64,000 bases of DNA from positions 2,929,805 through 2,993,804 of the forward strand of contig NC_079484.1 in assembly GCF_026230105.1 (NCBI RefSeq), given 5' to 3'. The first letter of the stretch is position 1. Each line of letters begins with the position of its first letter. The notes under the pieces are model-generated. The model searched no databases and had not been told where the DNA came from. It saw nothing but the letters and a program-made list of their open reading frames with translations. Origin of the DNA: Diorhabda sublineata (taxonomy: Eukaryota > Arthropoda > Insecta > Coleoptera > Chrysomelidae). This document shows, one piece after another, positions 49,035 through 61,000 of the stretch. Both the position numbers and the translations under genes were made by a program.

Positions 49035-52000
49035 CTGATATATTTTAAAACAACATTATTAATAATTAGCGTGAATATGCAATGTAAAAACTTCGTCAAA
49101 AAGAGTATAAATGAAGTTGTTGTTGTGCACGATTGGAGTAGAGTGATTTTGGGAACGCGGGAAAAAATCGGCCGTTGGAGGGAGCAGATCTCTTGTACTT
49201 AAACTCTTATCGAAGCGCCTCGTCATGGAGGATCATGGAACGTTTAATGGAGCAGCGATACGCGTTCAAATTTTGCGCAAAACTCGATAAAACGGACAAA
49301 GAAACTCATGATATGATTAAGGAACACACTAGATTCAGCATTCTTCAAACCCAAGTGATTTGGTAACGGAAGTGTTGTCAAATGAATGAAAGACAATCTT
49401 CCAGGATTTCCTTGACTCTATCAGACTTTTTTCTATAATAAAATCGACGCTGAAGCATCACGGCTCAATAGATGAGACTGAACATTGAAGACCTGAACAG
49501 AATTCCGGTGTAGGCGTTTCTGAGATAGATATCGAAGGCGGTTACTTTGAATATTTCTAATCGTTTATACTAAACTATATGAATGTCATACCTAAATCCT
49601 CCAGCGTAGGTACAATTCTCTTCTTATTCTTTTTCGTAGGTTTATATCCTGGTCCATTCGCGTAAGATAAAATTGTATAGAGGTCGTCGTCGTTGGCTAC
49701 ACCTCCATATCCAAACACGTCACTTCCTCTTTTCGCGTAACCGGCGTAACTCATAGTATGAGCGTGGTCTGCAGTAACCACAATCAAAGTATCTTGTTCG
49801 TTAGTTAATTCAACTGCCTTTTGAACGGCCTTAGCAAATTCCGCTGTTTCATCGAGAGCTTTATGTGGGGTAGTTTCATGGTGAGCTTTATCGATTTTTC
49901 CACCTTCCACGAAAAGAAAATAACCTTCGGGACCTTTTTGTAGTACTCTGATGGCCGCTTCGGTCATTTCTTCTAGAGATGGATCAGTTTTGTTGTCTCG
50001 TTCCAGATTGTACGCCATGTGATTGGAATCGAATAAACCTAAAGCATATTTGATATAATTTTAGTTGTATGATTGAGAAATGTATTACCTAATACGAAGT
50101 CTGTGTCATTTTTCAGATTGAGTAACTGATCTTTATTCCAAACGTATTCATATTTAGCTCCCGCCTTGTCTTTCTGTTTGCCCCATTCGCGAATTAAATC
50201 CAAATGATCGCACCTCTCGCCTCTCTTTCCCTCTTCGTCTCTATCGTAAGCTGGTATAAATTTCTTTCTACCACCTCCGAGAATGACGTTGAGGTTTTTA
50301 CCAGTGGCTTCAAAAATTAATTGGTGGGCTATATCTTGGCATTCCTTGGGATTTTCGTGCGAATCTAAAACGTCGCTATCACTTTCCCAATGTCTGTAAG
50401 CTGTATGAGCGAAAACTCCTGAAAACAAACACAATCAACAACGTGTAATAAATTTTAATTAACTATATGGTAACTTTTGACATTCTTAATATTGTTATAA
50501 ACAAGAAGCTATTTGAACTACGTAAATATGATGTACGTTCCGTAATTTTCTTTGGTTTTTGTTATTTGGAACGTACGAAATTGAATTCCGCCTTTGGCTT
50601 TACTAAATTGATATTTTCACTACAAAAATCTCATAAATTTTCGAAGGAAACTTAATCAAGACTTTTCATCGGCGTTGGTGAAACTTTTATGTTGTTGCTC
50701 CGGTTCATTCGAGCCAGAAAAAATTATTCTGCAGAACAGTTCAAATAATAGCGTATAAACACATCCTGCTGATAATATTTTGTACTACAATTTGTATTGA
50801 TGTAGAAGTTTAGTCCTTTCGGTATTTCATTCTTTAGAACTAAGATGTTGAAGTGGACGGTTCGCGGATGTTTTCATTTTCCTGATGGAATATCGCGGAG
50901 CTCGTATAAGGGTTGAAAAATTTTTGTGCTACTTCTATTTTTTTAGATGTTTCCTTCTGCTACGTTGGCCGTTTCCACCAACACGGTTGCCGAAGAAAGC
51001 CTTAGCCCATGTCCGGTATATTCTTCGGGATTTTTCAATATCAGTTTCGAGACAGCACTGATTGTATGGCATCCAGCTTGTTGTCGATGAAACAAATAAT
51101 CTTCTGCTGTTCATATTTTTAGGTCTTACGTCTGCAATTTACGGAAGGTATATCATTGGGAATGTCTTGACATGATTTGTTCCATCTGACAAAATCAGAA
51201 CATCGTCTGAACTCAAACGTTTTAAATCATCTCCATGGCATGCGCCTAAGAACTCTAAAATCAATTTTGTATAAAAATGTAGTTACTTTCTTTGCCATTA
51301 GGACCAAGGACTTTTTTGGTAGCCTTGACGCTTCAAAATAGGAATCGTTTTTGGATATTTGGTGTTACCAACAATTTCTTTTATATCTAAACAATTCCTT
51401 AGCAATGAGAACTGTAACGTTCAAGGTTTCATTTTGGTTTTTTTCGAAAAAATAAACTAGAAGTTACACACTTTTTGAGATCACGCAATTCTGGATTTTC
51501 TTCTGAGTGCCTTTCTTTAAACTAACGTGAATAATATAGACAGAAAATAAAACAATGAAAATAAAATGTTCTAAATTTAATCCTTATCCTTTTTAAGTTG
51601 TTTTCAGATAAGTAAAATGAAAAATATCGTTCCCTACACGTCCGGAAATGAGTTGTTCGCCTCACACGATAATTTGTTTGATTCTTTTTTTAATTGTTAA
51701 TATTTTCGAAGTTTAAGACAAGGGAATTTTTTGTAAGCGTTTACTTTTTCGTTAATATAAATACTGTGGATTATTTCGGACCAGTTGATTACTTTTCCAT
51801 TTGAAAAGTATTTGAATTATAGTCGTTTTTTTGAATATTTCAATCTGTAACCACTTGTCAAATCTATGGTATTTTTTATCAAAATTTTGCTGAAAACTTT
51901 GTCAAGCGAATTGCTTGCCCCCAGTTTTAACAATTTTACTAGATATCTAAGAAAAGATTGATTCTGGAAAAGCTTCACAAAAAATGTTATGAACGTTTTC

Positions 52001-55000
52001 TAAGTTAACCTATTCTTTTGAGGTTAAATTTCACCAACATAACCTAATATTCTAAAAGAACAAATGTATTGAACCTTTTTTCGTAGAGCTTTTTATGAAA
52101 TTCATGGTTTTTTATTAGTAAATTTGCTGAGGTTAAAACGAAGGTTGATCTAATCGGAACTAAAGAAAATATTGATTTTGGAAAAGCTTCACAAAAAATG
52201 TTATGAACGTTTTCTAAGTTAACCTATTCTTTTGAGGTTAAATTTCACCAACATAACCTAATATTCTAAAAGAACGAATGTATTCAACCTTTTTTCGTAG
52301 AGCTTTTTATGAAATTCATGGTTTTTTATTAGTAAAATTGCTGAGGGTAAAACAAAGGTTGATCTAATCGGAACTAAAGAAAATATTGATTTTGGAAAAG
52401 CTTCACAAAAAATGTTATGAACGTTTTCTAAGTTAACCTATTCTTTTGAGGTTAAATTTCACCAACATAACCTAATATTCTAAAAGAACAAATGTATTCA
52501 ACCTTTTTTCGTAGAGCTTTTTATGAAATTCATGGTTTTTTATTAGTAAATTTGCTGAGATTAAAACAAAGGTTGATCTAATCGGAACTAAAGAAAATAT
52601 TGATTTTGGAAAAGCTTCACAAAAAATGTTATGAACGTTTTCTAAGTTAACCTATTCTTTTGAGGTTAAATTTCACCAACATAACCTAATATTCTAAAAG
52701 AACGAATGTATTCAACCTTTTTTCGTAGAGCTTTTTATGAAATTCATGGTTTTTTATTAGTAAAATTGCTGAGGGTAAAACAAAGGTTGATCTAATCGGA
52801 ACTAAAGAAAAGATTGATTTTGGAAAAGCTTCACAAAAAATGTTATGAACGTTTTCTAAGTTAACCTATTCTTTTGAGGTTAAATTTCACCAACATAACC
52901 TAATATTCTAAAAGAACGAATGTATTCAACCTTTTTTCGTAGAGCTTTTTATGAAATTCATGGTTTTTTATTAGTAAAATTGCTGAGGGTAAAACAAAGG
53001 TTGATCTAATCGGAACTAAAGAAAATATTGATTTTGGAAAAGCTTCACAAAAAATGTTATGAACGTTTTCTAAGTTAACCTATTCTTTTGAGGTTAAATT
53101 TCACCAACATAACCTAATATTCTAAAAGAACAAATGTATTCAACCTTTTTTCGTAGAGCTTTTTATGAAATTAATGGTTTTTTATTAGTAAAATTGCCGA
53201 GGGTAAAACAAAGGTTGATCTATTCGGAACTAAACTTATATTATCTAATGTAGTAGTACCTGCAGGTGAAGCATGGGTAACTCTAGTCGTTGTAACCAAC
53301 CCCGTTCTTTTTCCATTCAACTGAAATAGCCTAGCAATAGAATCTACTTGGTTTTCCGGATTTTTCATGGCCGAGCAGTTTTTTCTTGATACGGCCGCCG
53401 AAACACCGATCGTCGCTTTATTGGCTTTAACTCCTCCTAAATATGCAGTCGCTGAACACGCTGAATCTGCAGTTTGGTGATCAACACAGTAAGTCTGCGT
53501 TGAAAATGTTGAAAATCGTTAAATACGTAGTTTTCAGTCAAAAAGATTATCAAAATTAAATGTTATTTCGATTGCATGTTGAAAAACTTCATTTTAATAT
53601 TGAACTAATGTTTGGACTGCGTGTTATTGCGATGTTAGTTGAGTTTCAAAAAAATACAGACTGTCCGAGAAAACTCTAGAGAAGTAAGTTGATTGTAATA
53701 TTTTGGAATTTATAATAATTGGGAAACTCGGACAAAAAAGATGATTTGGATGGATTCGGTGATTCACTAGATTTTGAGATGCCCGAAGATGATGTTTGAT
53801 GATCAGTTAGTAAAAAAGTAGTTTTGATTCTTCTCCTGTATCAAATACTATTCAATAAATGAAAAGAATGTAATAAATTGAGTTTTTTAACGAAACTCAA
53901 AACTGAAAGACATTTTTTCTTTTGTAAAACTGGTACTTGGTCATAATATGCTCCAATTATGACTTCATGTTAATCTCCAACCTCAAAATATGGTTATCGT
54001 CTTGCTTCTTGACTTTTAGTTGCGTTTTGAGTGTTCCATGTAGTGAAAGTGACAGTTCCGTACTGCAAAACGCTTTCGGAACGTTCTGGAGTAGACATTT
54101 AACTTTCTTAAATGTGACCCAGCCACTTCAATGTTGACAGTTGACAGTTTCACTTCGATGATTTTGCATAACCTTAAAGTTTTGTCTAAATGAATGTATA
54201 ACAATGAATGATGATGATCTACAAATTGTATCGAAATCACAAACACATCTACAGAGATTTCATTAACATCTTGTATAGATATACATATTCCATCTACATC
54301 CTTGGCATATAAATAACTATTTTCATCTTTGTTCTATGAAGAATTAATGACAGATGTTGGTTATTATTCATAGGTTAAGAAAAGTAGCAAAATTAATATT
54401 TTTTAGGTTAGATAAGTGATGAAACGATTAATAATATGATTTTAATTTTTTTATAAACCTAAAAATGTGAAAAAAATGGGAACAAATATTGAAAATGACA
54501 CCAAAATTTAAATAATTCATGAAAATTGTTTGATTTGTGATATTGAGTGTAATTTTTCCCAAATTGTTCGTTTTCGTACGTACTTCTCGAAAAAAAAAAA
54601 CACGGTATTCTTCGAAAAAAATTTTGAAGTACAATTTGCAGGGAACTATGAGAGAATTTATGGTTTTTGGATTTTTATTTGATTGAAAAAAATGTTGAGA
54701 TTCTGATTGTCAAAAATATGTCTCATTTTTACCTTAAATTCGCAAAAAAAATGAACAAAATGATGAAACAATTATTGAAAATATTAATATTTGATTGTTT
54801 ATGATCAAAAATAGGATGTATCCCTGTCCAAACGTGTTAAATGAAAAATATTTACCTTGGAAAAACCTGCATAAGGAAACTTTTCGAATGACAGCTGTTT
54901 TTCTTCACCTCCAATATACACTCTGGTGGCAGATATTGTTGGAATGGACATGCCATCTCCAAGGAAGAGGATTACATTTTTTGCTAAATCTGTACAAATT

Positions 55001-58000
55001 GAATGAAATGATTTCAAAAAATTCAATTAACGTAACTAATCGCGTGATTTTTTGATATTTTTTTTAGCAACAAACAACAAAGTTTTAATGAAAATTCTCA
55101 AAATTTCATGAGCTCGTATTCAACTTTCTAATAAACATAATGCATTTAAATAATTTTATATAATAATAATTATAATAATAATAGATTTATAGTAGTTTTT
55201 TCTATTATTCTGAATTTATTCTCTTGTGAAAATAAGACAAAAAAAAAATAAAAGGATGTGAATGACAAACAAATAAAATTTAAATTGAATTACTTCGATT
55301 CAATTTCCTCAGAAGCTTTTCTTTTACGGTTGAAACAGCTTGTTGATTCCAATGAAGCTTCTTTTTTTCCGATTCGATCTCAGCCGGTGGCCGTTTTCGT
55401 ACTAAAGTGTACGTAAAAGGAAATTCGTCATCCTCGAAACCGATTCTACTCTGCCCTTCATCTATAAACATTGAAATAATATCAGTTCAACGATTTATTA
55501 TTAATTTCAATGCGAATATTTATTACAACGGACCTTTATTAGTTTTCATTTCATACGATTTATTTTGCTTCAAGTCAAGGTTAAGTTCAAGAATCTTTCT
55601 TCTAAATCTTGGTTATTGGGTATAAGTAGGCTTCTGTTTTTAAAGTTGAACAAAAAACATACTTAATACCTCCTCAGCTTCAGAAAGTTGCCAATAATGT
55701 TGAATAATTGTTTAATTTTTAAAATAACATCCCTTTGAATCGTTTGCTAGTCCTGCATACACAACAAACTTTCCGAGATCCTACGGGATTTAGACGAATT
55801 AAAGCTTCGAATTTGAGAAACTGTGCAAGTGCTAAAAAAGCAACGCTTTCAAATGAGCGCAGGCAATCCAGAGTAGTGCTAGCACTTAAAATTATATCGT
55901 GGGCTTACTACAAGAAACCGCTAAGTCCAGTTTTGTTAAATTTTCAACTAAAAATACAGTTAGTATAGTCCAAAGTCCAAGTCCAAATACCATAAGTGCT
56001 CTGTACCGGCTCTTGCATATCCAATAATACCAATCGATTACATTGTTTACTGTAAAAACCCAAGAATCCTGCAATAGAACTCAAATTCGAATTTCGCGCT
56101 CTGTAAAGGGAATTTTGAGAGGTTAGGTTGGTAACACCGATCGAGACTTGCGTCAGATAGACGTAAGCACTATAAAAATAAAGATTATTTTGAAAAAGTT
56201 TTTTATTTGAATTTATTCTGGCAATTCAAGAAAGAAGTTTACACCTGAAAGTTTTTGAATCCATTTACAATTTTTTCGGAGTAAATAGAAACTTTAAACT
56301 CAATTATCTAGAGACTATACATTTTGTACATAACTTGTTTTTGCAGCAAGCCCACGATATGTATGGTTATCTGGAGTTTTGGTAACGAATTATCTTCTTA
56401 GACATTATTTATAAGACCTACATTTATGAACGTGTTACACTCAGAAAGAATAATCACGTGACTTATCAATATTAACGAAAACAATGAAACAATAAGCTTT
56501 TCCGCAAATACATTTCGTTATAAAACTATTACAGTCATTTATTGGAACAAAACAAGAATTACTGTCATGCAATCATGTCAACGCAAACCTTGAATCATTT
56601 TATTACGTTCTTAAGTTGGTTTTATAAACTTTTACGCTCGCGCTCGTCCTGACGCTCGCGTTACGAGTTCGAGCTGGAAACTATCTCTAAACTTTTTGAC
56701 TTTTCTTTGTCATTAGAATTTAATTGACTGGCATTTGTTTAGATTTTTTGTTAACGTTGTTTCTAACCCAGTTACATTTGTACTTTTTTAGGTAGCAAGT
56801 AAACCAAGTATTAGAACGCGTTCACTGGAATTCTGTGTCTCCATGCTTTGGTAAAATAAAATAAGAAAATACACCCACAATTCAAACACAAATTATACCA
56901 AGAAAATAAACAGAAAATGGTTGAACTTTGATGACATATATATTTGTTTTTATTGGCAACATAAAAATCGGCCTTATTCCAGTGCGAGCTAGGCGCGAGC
57001 TTTAGCGCGAGCACAGACGTTTGTGTTTATAAATCACACTTCGTAATCGATTTCAATTGCCTTTGAAGCAGATGCTTAGTCTACATCTATTATTGAGAAA
57101 GTATCAGTTAAATCCATTTTGAATTGTACTATGAACCATATACAAATATATTAAATTTTTATTGAGACTTTATAATAAATGTTAAATGTTGACAATAACC
57201 CTCTAAAAGTATGTTACAACATTCATTTTCACTGAATTGCCCATTCACGAAATTAACGCCCGACTGATCACTGAAATATGTCGAAATATTAACACAATTA
57301 TTAAAAACAAAAACGTTACCTCAAACTAACCGATTTTATTAATAGATATTGTATATATATGTATCTAGACACTTTCTATATTGAGTTTTTTGGAGTTGTA
57401 ATCGAGTTGATGCAACATAATATACAACTAAAAACAATCGTTTCTTCATAGCATTATTATTATTATTACATTAAATTGCAAATATATACATATTTAAATA
57501 ATAAAACGTTTTTATAAATATTCTGGACACTAAATTTTATAATTATAAAGTTATCTACATTTTTAATTCGGAATAATCAAAGAGATTAATCTAAAGAAGT
57601 TGATAGGTTAAAGTAATCTTCTTTTTTTAAATGTAGGACTTGTCATTTAGAGCTTGCTTGACATTTTTCGCTTTCTATCAGATCATATCTTTCTCTAATT
57701 AGCTCGTTCTATGCTTACCAAAAAATAAAAAGATTTTGGTACAAAAAGGGCTCAAAAACTTATCATCTAAACTTTCTTCTTTTAATTATTGATTTACTCT
57801 CTATAAGCATTTCTCGTACAAAAGTTCTCCGGATATTTTGAGAATAAGAAATTTAAAAAATCGAGAAAGTATGACTTTACTTTTTATTCGATTGATGCTG
57901 AATCGAGACATTAGTATTCGATTTATGAAAGCTTTGGTTCATAAAGAATCGATTAATAAATATTTCTTTATCATTTATTCGTCTGACTTTACTCTTTATT

Positions 58001-61000
58001 CGATTGATGCTGAATCGAGTCATCAGTATTCGATTTATGAAAGCTTTGGTTCATAAAGAATCGATTAATAAATATTTCTTTATCATTTATTCGTCTGACT
58101 TTACTCTTTATTCGATTGATGCTGAATCGAGTCATCAGTATTCGATTTATGAAAGCTTTGGTTCATAAAGAATCGATTAATAAATATTTCTTTATCATTC
58201 ATTCGTATGACTTTACTTTTTATTCGATTGATGCTGAATTCAGTCATTAGTATTCTATTTATGAAAGTTTTGGTTCATAAAGAATCGATTAATGAATATT
58301 TCTTTATCATTCATTCGTATGACTTTACTTTTTATTCGATTGATGCTGAATCGAGTCATCAGTATTCGATTTATGAAAGTTTTGGTTCATAAAGAATCGA
58401 TTAATAAATATTTCTTTATCATTCATTCGTATGACTTTACTTTTTATTCGATTGATGCTGAATCGAGTCATCAGTATTCGATTTATGAAAGTTTTGGTTC
58501 ATAAAGAATCGATTAATAAATATTTCTTTATCATTCATTCGTATGACTTTACTTTTTATTCGATTGATGCTGAATCGAGTCATCAGTATTCGATTTATGA
58601 AAGTTTTGGTTCATAAAGAATCGATTAATAAATATTTCTTTATCATTCATTCGTATGACTTTACTTTTTATTCGATTGATGCTGAATTCAGTCATTAGTA
58701 TTCGATTTATGAAAGTTTTGGTTCATAAAGAATCGATTAATAAATATTTCTTTATCATTCATTCGTGTGACTTTACTTTTTATTCGATTGATGCTGAATC
58801 GAGACATTAGTATTCGATTTATGAAAGCTTTGGTTCATAAAGAATCGATTAATAAATATTTCTTTATCATTCATTCGTATGACTTTACTTTTTATTCGAT
58901 TGATGCTGAATTCAGTCATTAGTATTCGATTTATGAAAGTTTTGGTTCATAAAGAATCGATTAATAAATATTTCTTTATCATTCATTCGTGTGACTTTAC
59001 TTTTTATTCGATTGATGCTGAATCGAGACATTAGTATTCGATTTATGAAAGCTTTGGTTCATAAAGAATCGATTAATAAATATTTCTTTATCATTCATTC
59101 GTATGACTTTACTTTTTATTCGATTGATGCTGAATTCAGTCATTAGTATTCGATTTATGAAAGTTTTGGTTCATAAAGAATCGATTAATAAATATTTCTT
59201 TATCATTCATTCGTGTGACTTTACTTTTTATTCGATTGATGCTGAATCGAGTCATCAGTATTCGATTTATGAAAGCTTTGGTTCATAAAGAATCGATTAA
59301 TAAATATTTCTTTATCATTTATTCGTCTGACTTTACTCTTTATTCGATTGATGCTGAATCGAGTCATCAGTATTCGATTTATGAAAGCTTTGGTTCATAA
59401 AGAATCGATTAATAAATATTTCTTTATCATTCATTCGTATGACTTTACTTTTTATTCGATTGATGCTGAATCGAGTCATCAGTATTCGATTTATGAAAGC
59501 TTTGGTTCATAAAGAATCGATTAATAAATATTTCTTTATCATTCATTCGTATGACTTTACTTTTTATTCGATTGATGCTGAATCGAGTCATCAGTATTCG
59601 ATTTATGAAAGCTTTGGTTCATAAAGAATCGATTAATAAATATTTCTTTATCATTTATTCGTCTGACTTTACTCTTTATTCGATTGATGCTGAATCGAGT
59701 CATCAGTATTCGATTTATGAAAGCTTTGGTTCATAAAGAATCGATTAATAAATATTTCTTTATCATTCATTCGTATGACTTTACTTTTTATTCGATTGAT
59801 GCTGAATTCAGTCATTAGTATTCTATTTATGAAAGTTTTGGTTCATAAAGAATCGATTAATAAATATTTCTTTATCATTCATTCGTCTGACTTTACTTTT
59901 TATTCGATGGTTGCTGAATCCAGTCATTAGTATTCGATTTATGGAAGTTTTGGTTCATAAAGAATCGATTAATAAATATTTCTTTATCATTCATTCGTAT
60001 GACTTTACTTTTTATTCGATTGATGCTGAATCGAGTCATCAGTATTCGATTTATGAAAGCTTTGGTTCATATAGAATCGATTCATGAATATTTCTTTATC
60101 ATTTATTCGTATGACTTTACTTTTTATTCGATTGATGCTGAATCGAGTCATCAGTATTCGATTTATGAAAGCTTTGGTTCATAAAGAATCGATTAATAGA
60201 TATTTCTTTATCATTCATTCGTAATCCTTAACTTTATTTTTTATTCTACTGATACTGAATCGATGTAAAAGAGATTCGATTTATAATTCTTTTCATATTA
60301 ATTCGATTCATATGGATTCATTCGCTACAGATTCACTAAAATTCGATTTATATAGGTTAGGTTCAAAGAGAATCTTTTCTAATACATTTAATTACTTTAA
60401 TTTTCGTTCATAGATATTTATTATATTTTTATAATAATTCGATCAATGTTAATTCGATATAAATCAGAAAATCGATTCATGATTCGTTTCATATTGATTC
60501 GATTCATACATAATCTTGAGAACTAGATTTATATACGCTAGGTTCGTAGAGAATCGATTCGTTTATAATACATTCATTTAGTTTATTTTCATTAATAGAT
60601 ATTTATTATATTCTTATCATAATAATTCGTTTAATGTTAATTCGATATAAATTAAAAAATCGATTCAAGATTTCATTTCATATTCATTCCATTCATATGG
60701 ATGTATTCTATATAGATTCGATTTATGATAACTCGATTTGATTTGAATATAATCGATTCCTACTAATTTGATTCATGTAAATTCGATTCGGAATTAGCTA
60801 TAATACGTAAGGGCTAAAAGACTTTACGTGAAAGGTAGTTTTAGTAATAATAATATAATAAAAATAATATAAATTAAAACATCGATTCAAGATTTTATTT
60901 CATATTCATTCGATTCATATGGATGTGTTCTATATAGATTCGATTCATGATAAATCGATTTATATAGAAAATTTGATTTGAATATAATCGATTCCTACTG

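Larger units (their letters stand above)
55462..57839. other. Phosphatase intron 1, 3' part, with two TIR elements
   Basis: Apart from the two elements at 55897-56357 and 56621-57033 there is no recognised feature. The sequence is AT-rich and grades at its left end into the 112-bp array. Confidence 0.45.

Noticed and set aside
50467..50655. 62-codon plus-strand frame in phosphatase intron 4
   Set aside because: It is antisense to the gene, AT-rich, contains a short inverted repeat and has no recognised motif.
55279..55293. In-frame stop after alkaline phosphatase exon 2, suggesting a separate short gene
   Set aside because: The donor CGAA|GTAATT just before it restores the family sequence in phase with exon 3, so the stop lies in the intron.
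57838..60184. Overlapping ~61-codon frames in the 112-bp array
   Set aside because: They arise because a stop-poor 112-bp unit shifts frame by one base per copy, and neighbouring frames overlap. No independent support.
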